Assembly (NCBI GenBank): GCA_910574455.1
Contig: CAJSYZ010000012.1
Span: 2,287,317-2,351,316 of the forward strand
Length of the DNA: 64,000 bases
From: Trichaptum fuscoviolaceum
Taxonomy: Eukaryota; Basidiomycota; Agaricomycetes; Hymenochaetales; Trichaptaceae
Direction of reading: 5' to 3'
Shown here in pieces: positions 19,941 through 32,300 of this stretch (positions within the stretch are counted from its first letter, which is position 1; each line of letters begins with the position of its first letter). Both the position numbers and the translations under genes were made by a program. The notes beneath the pieces are model-generated. The model made no database searches. It had not been told where the DNA came from and saw only the letters and a list, made by a program, of their open reading frames with translations.

Positions 19941-20655
19941 GAACGGACAAAATATGTTTATTGCTTTCGTGTCTCTTGCTTGTTCTCAGGTTTGGATCTT
20001 GCTATTTATTGGGTCTTTTACCACAAACAACATCATTCCGTCCCGATCCTCAGCGACCTCAGTCCATCTCCCTCACTCGCTTTCCTGATTGAACACCGTT
20101 CGCACCTATATATACCCTGCATCACAATCCCTAGCATCTTTCATCACAGCATGCCACCGAAATCACTCCATTCGCACTTCTTCGAAATCAGCCGACATCA
20201 ATTTCAGAGATATCCACTGTTTTTGTCACGCATATCCCATGCGCCGCATCATCGCATCATTTTTTGTACGGATGTTAAATGTAATGACCTGTGAAAACGT
20301 CACAAATAGGAAGAATCAATTTTAACTAACAACAATACTGTCTGTTGAGAACAACACAAGAAACTGAAGATTAGAGCTATACGTAGCGCTGAGCAAGTTC
20401 TAAATTACACCCACTTTACGGTGGTGTGAGTGTTTCAATTGCTGTTGGCAAACAGGAACATCAAGTTATGAAGGCAGCTTCCCATCGTTGATGAAGCATA
20501 TTCGACGTGTTCTTGATCTTGATGGCCAGAAACATGCAGATCATCATCGAACCTCAGCTATGGCGAAGACCACATGTGCATTCGGTATTTCAAGAAACTC
20601 ATGCTCAATTGCAGAATAACGTACAACAAAGGCGAAAGGAACGAGGCGCAAGACA
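19941..20655. other. Intergenic, convergent gene ends
   Basis: 3' regions of the F-box gene (+) and the phosducin-like gene (-). Short frames only; nothing recognised. Confidence 0.5.
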
Positions 20656-21874
20656 TCACGAAGCATCATCCGGATCTGATAGAAACAAGTCTTCATCGTC
20701 CGAGGGTAGACCGCAGTTTCCAAACCCGACGGAAGAGCCGCTGAGTACTCGATGCCTGGGTCAACAGAAGTGGAGTTAGTAAACGATGGGAAGGAAAGGA
20801 ATATGTAACAACGTACTTGAAAAGTAGCTCTTCTACTCCTTGCCGGCCGGCCTCCCAGTCGACACGCACCCAGTTGTACACGAGCTCGCCATCCCGATAG
20901 ACAAGTAATGTAGGGAGAACATCGAGGTCAACATCGTCGTCTTCGTCGTCGTCCGCCTGATCTTCGTCTTCATCGTCATCGTCTTCGGTCACGCGCTTTA
21001 GATGGTGACCCATAGTTCTATTGATGGCTCTCAGTCGAGAAGGGTTGCCTCGAGAGGAGGATGACGACGAGAGGCTTGCAAAGCCCAACGCGGCCGCTCT
21101 CGTCCGCAAGAACTTTGCGTCTGGGTTCAGACGTGCGAGCTTTGAGAGCGTGGAGTCCAGAGAGAAGCATCGGTCTAATGACTATTGCGTATTGAAGCTC
21201 AGCAAAGACACCCAAACTAGACGATATAAGCTCGTACCGGGTCGTAAATATGCACAACTACCCAAACTCCCTTCGCCTCTTTCTCTACGGAATCCACGAA
21301 GCCTGCTGCGCCGACTTCTCGCAGATGTCCAAACCGTCCTAAGGTCTTTCCCTTCGCAGTTGCGTCACCTCTCGCTGCGCTGACATCCGGTTCCAAACCC
21401 TCTAGCATCAATCGTTCCCATTCTGCCTCACGGTCATCGTCTAGCACAGTTCGGCTTCCCACCAGCGCTGTCTTCTCCATCTTCCTGTTGAGCTCATCTA
21501 TCTCGCGCGAACGTTTCGCCCTAGCTCGACTTTGGGCTTCTGCACGGTCTCGGAGGACACCCTTTACGCCAGTTCGCCCTGGGCCCATCCCGATAGCTTC
21601 GTCGGGTGCATCTGCAGACTGGGACGACAGTATTTTCTCGATCTGCTTGGATCTTTCCTTGTCCGAGTCATAGTCAAGGCCCTTCTCATTCAGCTCTTCA
21701 TCAAGCTCTGGCCAGTGAGCCGTTGGGTGTGGTGAACTGTCTCGAGAACGTACAGGCGATGTCGACCGCGATCCACCGTTGAATAGTCTTCCTGATAACA
21801 CAAGCTCATCTAGGTCTGCGTACTGAGAAGTAGAATTAGCTCATCCAGAATGTGCTTTCGAAGATACGTACCAT
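20656..21874 (-). CDS. Phosducin-like protein
   Basis: Spliced model of 350 residues in four exons: 21872-21874, 21238-21822, 20817-21181, 20656-20755. The first coding exon is only the ATG, directly followed by a GTACGT donor. The protein begins MYADLDELVLSGRL. It has a charged helical N half, then GRFGHLREVGAAGFVDSVE and VVVHIYDPSLDRCFSLDSTL, then DVLPTLLVYRDGELVYNWV: the phosducin thioredoxin-like fold. An acidic insert of about 25 Asp/Glu precedes that last motif. Such proteins (BDM-1/PhnA type in fungi) help fold and assemble G-protein beta-gamma dimers. The spliced exons keep frame throughout. It is unique spacer DNA between the arms, convergent with the F-box gene. Confidence 0.87.
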
Positions 21875-22740
21875 GGTTAGAGAGAGAGAAAGAGACTGAA
21901 TAACGTGTAAAAGGACGAATAGTACTTGTATTACTTACCTAAAACCTGTCCTAAAATGGAAGCTTGCTGTTGAAACAACTTGAAGGTATGTTCAAAACTT
22001 GAACATAACTTGAAGCCGACTATTTACATTTCTCCTTCATGCGTAGAGTTTCTTGAACGACCTAGAAGCTCAGAGTGTAAACGAGTAGCTCAGAAATACG
22101 AGTAAAAAAACGGACTTACTCAGATAAGAGGTTCAAAGTCGACATTATAGCGATACGCATGCAACCCTCTTTGGAATAACAATGGCTATGTTGCGAAGTT
22201 CGCTTGACATTATCTGAATTAGGCGAGTTACGGAGGCAGCTTGAGACGCCTTGTGAGCAGTTCAATAATAAGATTAATGATTACTATACAATCATAGAAA
22301 AGAAGTGTCAGTCGTACTAGTATGCGATAGAGGTTCTACCCTTCAACATTAAGATCAGGGTACTTCTCACCAACACGATGAGTCAAGAGACTCTCATGTG
22401 ACTCTGGGTCTAACAGCGTCCCAACGGAGTATGAATCGTCTCAAGCCAAGATGTCCTACGTAGCATATAGTCAGTATTTCACCGCTGAGACGCGTAGAGT
22501 ACTAACTTTGATACTCCACAGAAGCTTTCTCGAAATTTCTCGATATTATTCCTCACCTATTCCAACGTTACGTCCGCCTGACACAAATGCGTCAATCTCC
22601 ATGTCGTACAATGGGCATATGAACAAACTTGGTCGGTGAACCTCTATTCCTCTCCTCATATTCGATTTTGATTCCTGACTATGTATAAGAGAGCTCAGAG
22701 CGTCATAAGCACGATGTTGGTGGTGGTGGAGTTGGTGAGA
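21875..22740. other. Unique DNA and inner edge of right arm
   Basis: To about 22270 this is intergenic, with a cluster of AACTTGAA-type motifs at 21976-22015. From 22270 it is the diverged inner end of the right arm. No gene seen. Confidence 0.5.
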
Positions 22741-23790
22741 GGTAGAGAGTTTTGCAGTACTACGCGTCGCGCGTCCGAGTTACTACACTGCCACTGGTAC
22801 TACTCACTTGCAGGCTGCACGTGATGACACTGGTATTAGTACTACATAGTATAACTCAAAGCCGGCTTCTCGGCTTCGAGTCGGCTTCTGGCACAACTTG
22901 AAATCGATCCTGCAAAGTCCTCAGATGGCAGTGTACACTGTACACCGTTCATCTTGGCATTTATTGAATGAGTCTACAAGTTCTAGGACACCTCTTCGGC
23001 TGTAAGCTGGAGACTTTTCATAGCTTCAGGACCATGTGCATGGTCCATTGAATTGTTTGGATTTAGCCATCTCGTTCATATACATGTATTTGAGCCAAAA
23101 GATAACCTAAGGAATTTTCCAACTGCAGGACATATTGAGAGCTCATATGAATGCTTGAATGCTGATTACACCGTCTCATCATCACCGAATTGTACCATTT
23201 GGCCGATTTTCAGCAACTTGAAATGCATATGACGTTCAAAAAATGCAATGCAATCCTTCTCGGGAAACTGGTGTGATTACATTCAATTCAGGCGGAGCAA
23301 CTTAGTTTCGACTCTCCGTAACACGAGAATCTTCTTTTTTATAATAATAGAAGCAGAATAAGACCGTTAGTCGTTGATGACACATTGCTTGCCTGAAAGC
23401 AATAAAACTGTATTGGTGATATCCCTCTGTCACGTAGCTTAGAATGAATAGGAGAATCCGAAGCAGATAACTAGCAACATATAATACTTGCACGCTTCAT
23501 TATTCAAGAAAACTTCGTGAGCTTAGCGCAAACATTAAGCCGTTCTGATACAACAACTTGAAATTATCTTCCACTTGAAAACTACGGGCTACAAGTAACT
23601 TAAACAGATACATAGTGGGGGAGAAGGATACAATTATGCAGAACATACAACAGTAGCAGCATGGATAAATATAAATGAAACAACAGACCGAACAAATGTG
23701 TACATGGAGTTATAAGAACGAAGAATCATAAAAACATAAAGCACTTGAAGATCAAGAATAATACAAATTGAAAACACTTTGCTCACTTCC

Positions 23791-25008
23791 TCATGCCCTT
23801 TTTTCCGGATGGAGCTTTTCCTCATGCCGCTTCAACGAGTCATCCCTCGACAACACCTTCCCACAATGTTTACATTGTTCCCCTCTCTCCTCTCCGAAGT
23901 GTGCGTTGAATACGTGACGACCCCAGGAAGTGACGACTGACTCGCCGTCGCTGCGCCTGTCTGGCTCAGTGCACAATGGACAGTCGGCTATGTTTCTCGG
24001 AAGCTTTTTCAGATTTCCCTCCTCGTAGAAATGATCTCGGCAATGTTCAGTTATGCGAAGCTTGTTATCCACCAGCTTGTGTTTGCACGCTGTACCGTCA
24101 GTTCTCATGAACGGGCAACCAATCGTCCTCGCGCTATGAGGCATTAGACTCGTGTCGTCTCTGCTCGACGCTGATCGCTTTCGTTTCTTTGGCGCAGCCG
24201 GGAGAACGGGGGGAGGGACACGTAGAACTGAAGGCGGCATCCGCAGAGCGCCTTTGTACCCTTGTGCGGGCCTCTGTGCCGGCACCGCTGCCGTCGTGCT
24301 TGCGTTCAGAGAAGGGTTGAAAACAGAAAGGGAAGGGAATGTCTGGGTGTGAGCTGGAGTGGGAGGTGGAGTGGGAGATGGACTGGTCGATCCTGAGGAG
24401 GAATGGCTATATGGAACTGGATTCATATGTTGAACAGACTGTGTCCTGTAGTCGAGATGTCATCAGAACGTCAGAGGCAAGTAGCAAGATACCACTTACG
24501 TGCAATGACCGGGCCTCATGCCTGCTCCATGCATCGGGTGCTCTTGAACCTCTGCTGCCGCCTCAGGAGGCGTAAGCCGTGCCCGTTTATTGGCGTAGTG
24601 CGTGTCAACCAGAAACTGAGTTATGAATGCGATCGTCTCCTCATGTGGAAGACCACTGTCCGCGCTTTGACCGTCTCTTTGAGTAGGAGGGAGCCGCGAG
24701 AGGGCCTGCTCTGCAGTTGACGCGCTCTGTGGTCTATCCGTGACCAGCCTGTATGAAATAGCTGAGTGGTATGAATAGCTCAAAGGCAAGTGTTACCTAC
24801 GCTTTGACAAATGGTGTCGACTGTGGACGGGTGACGGTGGTATTATTCTGGTCAGCTCTCATACTAGGGAGTAGAGTGAATGGATATATGTTCAGGCTGT
24901 TTGGCAGTTGTCAGAAGCGATGAGGAAGTGAAGTAAAACGACGCCTTACCCATTCTCAAGAGTAGGGCCCGTGTAGGCAGGTTGAAACTCGTTGGCTGAA
25001 GACTGCAT
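23791..25008 (-). CDS. C2H2-type zinc-finger protein, copy C (right arm)
   Basis: Spliced model of 328 residues: exons 24950-25008, 24797-24820 (24 nt), 24500-24748 and 23791-24445, all with GT-AG ends and matching phase 2. It starts MQSSANEFQPAYTGPTLENG. The middle is Ser/Gln/Pro-rich, then a KKRKR patch (likely nuclear signal). The C-terminal ~120 residues have three metal-binding units: one with CPFMRTDGTAC...HC..H; one with CPLC and HVFNAHF; and a classical finger CKHCGK, H-x4-H. Skipping the 24-nt exon leaves a stop in the alternative frame, which supports its use. Probably a nuclear DNA- or protein-binding factor; family not recognised beyond the finger type. It points toward the spacer, divergent from the GST. 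Confidence 0.75.
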
Positions 25009-26376
25009 AGTTAGATGAATTAGTATTGTTTGGTAAATTGAGTGAGGGAAATATGAGAGGGATTCGTTGGGCATAGGTGCTCGTTGGAATTTATATTTTC
25101 GACATGTTCAAGAGAGCCACTGGGAAAGTTCATAGATGTTATCAGGAATATCACGACAGCGGAGAGGAAGAATAGGTCGCGCTTGAGAATAATAGACATC
25201 GATAAATGTGGATAAAATACAATGAAAGAGCAGAAATCCACAAGTCGGAGAACAGACGGCGCAAGACAAATGTGCGGGAACGTGTCATGTCGTATAGTGG
25301 ACCACCGGACATAGCATACGAGTAGAGAACTTTGGCGAGGTGTTGTGTCGTATTTGTGCAAAGATTGGTTGGTTTCGTTGCGCGAGGCCGAGGAGACGTG
25401 ACGAAACAGGTAATTAAATACCAAATTGGCTTGTGGCCCATGGCAACAGTAACCATTATCTCGCACAGCGTGCACACTGGCAGCAATGTCGAGAGGCGGC
25501 GGAGATCGATGTCCAGGCCCCAGGTTGAGTCATCGACCAGGATCTGTTGTATTCGATGCCCACCAAGCCCTCCACGTTTAACCGAGATTCTGAGATACCT
25601 AAGATGAGTAGCATCCCTAATAGAGGTAGTCTGAAAAGGCTAGATTTAATTTTGATTAACATATTTCACCAGCAGATATCAGCGGAAGGGTATTATATCT
25701 GACAGTTCCCCGCAACAGAAGAACAATAGAGAGCCCAGGTGAATGAATCGTCCAGAGTAGTAGGTCGATTTCATGATGACGGCATACGGCATTGTCGATG
25801 GTTGGGAATGGGCGCTAATTTCGTGTTTCTCTCAAGTCATCAAATTGTCTTTTTTAGATTGTATATATTCAAACTTACTTGAACGATCTGTCCGGTTGAG
25901 TCTGCCTTTCATAATCGAAGAGTGATATGCGCAGCAGGTGTCGAAATACCAGAGTTTCCACGAGCGAGAGGTTGTTCAGGACCATGAGTCTCAAGGAAAA
26001 TTCTGATCGAGAGCAGATCTTCATCGACGTTTGTGACAAACGAGGATTATGAGATATTTGTTGGATTATAGTCGTGGAGAAACATGCTAGAGAGAACATA
26101 TGGGTGAAGGTAAGTAGAAGAAATACAGTGGAAGGTGTTGCAGTTTTGATCTGTCCGAGAACCTTATTTTGTTAAGGTTTCGGCATTTACTAGAAGTTGA
26201 ACTTGCCGACGGCGCTGATCGGCATTCCGGCAAGACAAGGTTGGAAAGCCGCAGAGTACCTGGAGTTAAAAGTGGCGTCATCTAGATGATCATATCGTCT
26301 TTGCGTACTAACCATGGCTTGAACCCGTTGGTTCCTACCAGATTTCATCCACGGGCAAGCTCATCATTCGTCAAGC

Positions 26377-27294
26377 ATGCCAACCAACACTATTGTTTCC
26401 AGTGACAACAAGAGGTACACAGTCTTCCATAGTCCAGGAACTGGGTCAGTATACGCCCTAGCTTTACTCGCTGCTTTGGACGTTTCCCATGATATCATTG
26501 AAATGGATTTCGAGTCGGTGACGAGGAAGGAAGACACTCCGGAATATCAGAGGTTGTTGGCTGCGAACCCATTAGCTCAGTTCCCGACCATGATAACTCC
26601 GGAGGGAACGGTGATGACCGAGACAGCTGCCATAGCGTTTTGTTGAGTAATTATGAATTAGCGAGGAAGTCCTACTGACTCACTACTTGTAGATCTCAAC
26701 GATAGACATGCCCAAGGTACACCATGGTCAACTTCGAGCCTAACGCCATCGCAGCTAGCGCTGTTTTATCGTCTTATGGTATTCATTCCAGCGAATATCT
26801 ATCCGGTGATTACCATGATCGATGTAAGTATCCATCTCTGCGATAGTCTTCAAAAGCGAACTCATTAATACTTTGCGTGGCTCAAGTTTCCGGAGAGATT
26901 CATAGTCGTTCCTACTTCAGCAAAAGGCATCAACAAAGAAGCTGCTGTCGGATGGGTGGAGGAAATGGCAATTGAGAATCGCGAGGTACAATTCAATAAT
27001 CTCGAGCGTATCATCGTGGGCGAAGCAGCAGACGGTAGTTTGTACGCTGCGGGTACGAAGGAGCCAACCATTCTCGATGTATATATCGCCGTCATCGTGC
27101 AATGGTCGCCTCGGAAAAGGTCAGAGAATATAATGCATTAAGATAAAGCAAGCTAATCACATCATAGGTTTGAATGGATACGGCATCACTGCCCAAGGCT
27201 GACTGCAATCACGAGTGCAATGTGGGAGTATCCGGTTGTTGGAAAGGTTTTATCAGAAGGCGGGTTTTCTGAGCAATGGAATCCTCAAGAGTGA
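26377..27294 (+). CDS. Glutathione S-transferase-like, right copy (intact)
   Basis: 251 residues from four exons: 26377-26641, 26693-26823, 26887-27119, 27168-27294; phases agree. The N domain is thioredoxin-like (KRYTVFHSPGTGSVYALALL; EYQRLLAANPLAQFPTM; then TETAAIAFYL, where the exon junction completes the tyrosine). The C domain is helical, with RLMVFIPANIYPVITMIDFP, typical of fungal GSTs. It ends EQWNPQE. A cytosolic enzyme adding glutathione to electrophiles such as quinones; with the neighbouring laccase this suggests handling of oxidised phenolics (inference). It is divergent from the zinc-finger gene, with about 1.4 kb between the starts. Confidence 0.85.
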
Positions 27295-27411
27295 ATTCGC
27301 TGGCGGGACGTGACTTGATGGTCGTCACTGTTGCGGTAGAGCTATGTGTCTAGACTCCACGAACAACCTTGAAATCCGAGTCTCAACTTTTGGATTTGAA
27401 GTAATAGATTA

Positions 27412-27427
27412 ACGCGTCGCGACGCGT
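27412..27427. promoter_or_regulatory. Perfect 16-bp palindrome, right-arm partner
   Basis: Same ACGCGTCGCGACGCGT as at 12171-12186, located 3' of the right GST. Confidence 0.45.
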
Positions 27428-28370
27428 CGTAAGCACGTGCCAGTGGATCGGTAACTGCCAGTGAGTTCAAGTTGTTAGCTCAGGATTGCTTATCTAATCT
27501 TCAACTTGAAGTTCAAGTTCAAGTTCCGAGTTTTCAAGACGACCGTCACTCACCAGAGTCATAACCAACGTGAAAATGCAACACTCTCTAGACCACCTAC
27601 TAATCGAGCAAGGCAGACTCATCCTATGCTTTTTGTGGATACATCTCATTTCCTTGCAATGAATATATGTACAACATCCATGGCCCCTTCGCCTTTTAGT
27701 ACAAGAGGACGCACGCTAAGAATGGCGCGAGGCAAGCAATTGCCATACATTACTCTTCGAAATTGATAACGAAGTCTAATGTTACAGAACTCTGGAGGCT
27801 TCTGACTGACCCGAGATTCACGGGTAGTGACTGACTGCAGTGGCTGTCAATCGGCTCAGTGAGCTCATTGAAACTAGGCAATATGATTGTCTCTTTCAGC
27901 TATCGACTTTACAATATCAACTTTTCCGGTACGTGTTCTATACTTTAATCATTCCGGGCATGTTATAACTTTGCTTTCCCGTTGACACCGGAAAACTTCA
28001 CAGACGGCAGGATATCCGATTGCTTCATGTTATGATGTTATTCGCTTGCGCTCTCGGTTCGATTGATTATAAGTCAACCCTTCAGAGGCACATGGAAGAG
28101 ATGATGAAATCTTGGAGTAGATTTGTCCGCGCTGCGCCAGATTGTTTACTTCAGCTCAGAGGGCTGGTTCTGGCTTCTTTTCTTCGACGTGTGCTAATCA
28201 CGACGGAATGCTCACCGGTGCCTTACTTCCAACATGATTGACATAAGGTTTATCCTCTAGATCGTATTCCGAAACTATTTGTTCATTGAAAGTCCACATA
28301 AGGACACTCGGCGTCTCCACGTTTGTAGCTTAACCGATCTGTTGCAAAAATGACCGGAATTTTCACTCGT

Positions 28371-28378
28371 TATATATA
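28371..28378 (+). promoter_or_regulatory. TATA box of right laccase
   Basis: TATATATA 107 bp before the ATG at 28485; conserved in the left arm. Confidence 0.6.
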
Positions 28379-28484
28379 GAGGTGCGCAACACAATTCGCC
28401 CCTCGAGCTCCCTTGGCTTTGCTCACCACAGTCCTTTCTGTTTTTTGCTTTCTTTCATTTCATTTTATTTTTGTTCGCTTCGTC

Positions 28485-31023
28485 ATGTACTCCTTTCCGA
28501 CCTTAGCCATTGTCATCGCGTGTGTTACTCAAGAAGTCTACGCTCGACCTTTCGTCTCTCAGAGAAGCTTGACAATCGTGAACAAGATTGTCTCTCCCGA
28601 TGGCTTCAAACGCTCGTAAGTCGCCACCCTGTTACTCCTTCGGGGCCTGCTCGTTTAACATTATTCACCGTTGACAGTGCAGTGACTGCCGAAGGTCAAT
28701 TCCCCGGACCTCTCATCACTGGCGTGAAAGGTGGTCGCTTTGTGGTACTTTTTCACTTTCATCAGTGCTCAGAGTTAAGGATAATTGAACCTCTCCAAGA
28801 TCGATGTTGTTGACAAGCTCACTGATGCGAGCATGCGCCGTGCCACCTCGATTGTAAGTTGTTATATATCACTGCTGTTAGCTTATTCTAAAATGCAACA
28901 TATCATCATGTCAGCATTGGCACGGGATGACCCAAGCCAACACGCAAGAAATGGACGGACCGTCGTTTGTATCTCAATGTCCTCTTGTTCCGGGAGAATC
29001 GTTTACGTGAGTTAACAATGTTATCTAATAACATGAAACTCTTTCTTCTCCTGAAATATGTAGGTACAATTTCGAGGTTCCAGACCAAGCTGGGACATAC
29101 TGGTACCATTCGCATCTGTCTACTCAATATTGCGACGGGCTTCGGTGAGAACGACCTGAGTCTTTTGTGACCCGAATTGACAACTAGCCCAGGGGTCCAA
29201 TGGTTATCTATGGTTGGTCACAGTTGTTCTCCGCCGAACCGATGAATTTATCACACATGTAGACGACAACGATCCACTAAAGTACCTATATGACATCGAT
29301 GATGGTAAGCTTACACTCAAGTCAACCTTAGCTGTGGCTCATGCTCGCACACCAGCCTCAACCGTCATCACTCTAGCGGACTGGTACCACGGCCTCTCTA
29401 CTGCACTATTTCCCAATCCAAACAAAGAAGCTCCGTGAGTTACAAGAATTGAACGAAATTGTCTGTCTTTCCTTATTCCACAGTAAAGCGTCCCTGACAC
29501 GACAACGATCAACGGTCTCGGACGATGGAGTGAGCACACTGGCGAGGCAACGCATCTAGCTGTGGTGCATGCCACACCCAGAAAGAGACTTCGCTATCGC
29601 ATTATTAACACAAGTTGCCTTCCATCGTAAGCCAAAGTCTCTCATGTCCGACTTCGGCCAGCGATGCTAACTCAACTGCAATAGTTATGTATTTTCCATC
29701 GATCAGCACAGTATGACATTCATCGAAGTCGACGGCATTTCGACACAGCCGTACACCGTTGACTCGCTTGAGATTTTTGCAGGTAGGCCTTGATCGCAGA
29801 AGAAAATTATGAAGAAGCTCATTACCTTCTAAGCCCAACGTTACTCCGTTGTTGTACGTCAGTGGTCGCGGGAATGTTCAAAATCTAACCGACCTGTTGT
29901 AGGTCACTGCTAATCAGCCTGTCGCAAACTATTGTAAGTGTCCATTGTATTGAAGACAACGAAAGTGACTAAAGTTCTCTTTGAAGGGATTCGAGCAATC
30001 CCTAGTGCAGGGTACAACTCTACCGATGGAGGAGTAAACTCTGCTATTCTTCGCTATGCTGGGGCTCCGGCTATCGAACCCACTTCGACGTCTACTGAAA
30101 ACCCGGTCAAGCTGAATGAAGCGAATGTTGTAGTGAGTATCATCTTTTCCTTTCCTGCACTAGGCTCTTAATCGCCTCTCATCTAGCCGTTTGTGAATCC
30201 TGGGGCGGTGAATGGCTAACTTCCGCTACTTGAATCTCAAAGTTGACGAATGTCATGTAGCCCGGGAAACCTGAGCCGGGAGGTGCTGACATCAACATGG
30301 TTCTTCACATCGGAAAAGTGAGCCGTGTTCCGTAAGCATCATTCCTTTGTATTTACGCCTTGGACAGGACCCAGTGAGCCAGAACTTCACCTTGGGCGGC
30401 GTGGCATTCGTTCCTCCGAGTATGCCAGTGCTTCTGCAAATCCTCAGCGGAAAGACTGCGGCGACTGATCTCCTTCCGAGTGGATCGGTCTACGCCTTCC
30501 CGCCAAACAAGGTCATCGAGATCTCGATACCAGGCGGAGGAAATGTGAGCACTCTCCCATCCAGGGACGCTGGTACATTGAAATGACTTCGTATCTTAAA
30601 AGCATCCGTTCCATCTGCACGGCCACACATTCGATGTCGTGCGCGTCGCGGGCAGTACCTCGTATAATTACGTCAATCCGATCAGACGAGACACGGTCAG
30701 TATTGGTGCAGACTCGGACAACATGACGTTCCGGTTCGAGACGAATAATCCTGGCCCATGGTTCCTTCATTGCCACATTGACTGGCATCTTGAAGCGTGC
30801 GTATTGGACATACAAAGGCTGCTGAGTGCTAACATCTGTTGTAGTGGCCTTGCAGTCGTGTTTGCCGAAGACGCAGGACGGGTTGAATCACAAAAGAGTA
30901 GAACCGTCAACCGTACGTTATTCTTTGACTCTTTGACCATACTGCTAATCGTTTACGACAGAGCAATGGGACACTCTCTGTCCGCGGTACAACAACGAAA
31001 ATCCAGACACCGGGCTCATGTAA
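28485..31023 (+). CDS. Laccase (multicopper oxidase), right copy
   Basis: About 525 residues from about 19 exons, several under 30 nt (for example one coding PFVNPGA). Signal peptide [20 protein letters not shown], so secreted. Motifs: SIHWHGMTQ (L1; the intron falls just before HWHG), [18 protein letters not shown] (L2), [14 protein letters not shown] (L3) and [20 protein letters not shown] (L4). Leu is the residue ten after the L4 Cys (class 2). The end is [20 protein letters not shown]. Every junction keeps frame; the intron before [13 protein letters not shown] uses a GTGAAT donor, and the intron before DPVSQNF uses GTGAGC. Differences from the left copy are few and mostly in the signal peptide, so the pair is a recent duplicate or homogenised. 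It oxidises phenols to quinones with O2. Confidence 0.9.
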
Positions 31024-31500
31024 AGCCTCACAGCCCGAATTGCATTGGCTTGCGAACTTTTCCTTTCTTATCGGACAATTTCAATGTTGCAATCAGCTCA
31101 TTGATAAGAACTCTTTATGACAGACGATTTCGTTCTACGTGATTTGTTCTTCGCAACATTTCTGCGAATATTTTCTTCTTCGTTTACCCTATCCTTGACA
31201 TAACTAACATTCATTCATGCTTTATCAGTAAAAAGAATATACGTTGCTCTTCACCTGCGTATTAGAGACATGTCGGATCCCCAAAATAAGGCACCATTGT
31301 CCATTCTTTCTGCAGGTCGTTACTGACCGTCGAGCATATAACAAATATCATCTCGAATGGCTGGCCGTCCTAGTCGGATCTCCAAGACAAGGTACTGTTC
31401 CACCTGCGGTCGCTCCTGACCGTTACAGAACTAGTATATAACGATCATCAAGACGCCCGAAGGATTTCAGCATACCTACAGCTACATCGTCTTCTACGCA

Positions 31501-32013
31501 ATGGCCGATCACCCAATGACTGATGATATCTCTATCGACAATGTCTACTTCGCGTACTGGCTGCGTCCGGGAGAGGTTTCCAAGTTGATCGTGCCTATTA
31601 AGGCCACTCCGCACTATCGATTTGCTGTTGCAGCACTTGCTGTGGCTAACCCAGTGCAGAACCTTCCACAGGGGACTGGCTATGGGCGGTACGCGCGATG
31701 GGAGGCGTATTGCATGGGCAGACCCCAGAATCCGATGCATAGCGAGGCTATTTTTGCGGCGAATATTCAAACTTGGAAGCAGAACGCCAACGGTAACCCC
31801 GACTATCCGATTCAAGTGAGCTCCAACCCAAATAGCACCATCCTCGTGATAGACGATGGGGCACATCGTGCTGCGTTCGCGGCGGCGATGGGAGCGACGA
31901 CTATCAAGGCAATTGTTGGACATTTCCAGCCGGGCACCTATATTGACATCGATGCCGCCGCCCTCACCGTTGATAGGATCAAAGCCATGGAGAATACGAT
32001 ACCGCGAAACTAG
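31501..32013 (+). CDS. ParB-like domain protein, right copy
   Basis: 170 residues, one exon, no signal peptide. It aligns end to end with the left copy with scattered substitutions and no indels, so both appear maintained. It includes VIDDGAHRAAFAAAM, like the nucleotide-binding box of ParB/sulfiredoxin-fold proteins. A TATATAA (31435-31441) lies 60 bp before the ATG. It sits about 480 bp downstream of the laccase stop, same strand, with its own promoter. Substrate unknown. Other readings, such as a metabolite-acting member of the sulfiredoxin fold, are equally possible. Confidence 0.7.
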   Translation: MADHPMTDDISIDNVYFAYWLRPGEVSKLIVPIKATPHYRFAVAALAVANPVQNLPQGTGYGRYARWEAYCMGRPQNPMHSEAIFAANIQTWKQNANGNPDYPIQVSSNPNSTILVIDDGAHRAAFAAAMGATTIKAIVGHFQPGTYIDIDAAALTVDRIKAMENTIPRN

Positions 32014-32300
32014 TGGTCGCCTTGTAAGTGATTTGATCTTACTACTCTGTATTCAATTCCTTACCTGCGTACAGGGATATATGTATATCGCCGATATCAA
32101 GGAGCTGAGATGATGTTCTGGAGAATGGGTGGTAGACGAGGTGGTGAAAGTGAGGTCGGGTTGAACGTATGTGTTGACGCGGTAAAGAGTCTGCGTATGT
32201 ATCGGTCTTCAATGGAATAGGGCTATTGCTATTCCTTAATGGATACAGAGTAGAGCTTGAGTTTGACCTCTGCAAGTTATTGAAGCCTTACATGCGCTGT

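Larger units (their letters stand above)
22270..32300 (-). repeat. Right arm of ~10-kb inverted duplication
   Basis: Reverse complement of 6895-17320. It carries zinc-finger gene (-), GST (+), laccase (+) and ParB-like gene (+), so the three outer genes point away from the spacer in both arms. It lacks the 429-bp insertion found in the left arm. The arm copies here look intact. Confidence 0.92.

Noticed and set aside
30211..30220. Apparent loss of a GT donor in the right laccase (CTAACT against GTAACT in the left)
   Set aside because: That site is not the donor. Using GTGAAT a few bases earlier gives exon PFVNPGA joined in phase to [13 protein letters not shown] in both arms, so the right laccase is intact.
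30334..30400. Apparent frame break before DPVSQNF in laccase
   Set aside because: It arose from choosing the donor GTAAGC. The donor GTGAGC upstream gives a 50-nt intron and correct frame.
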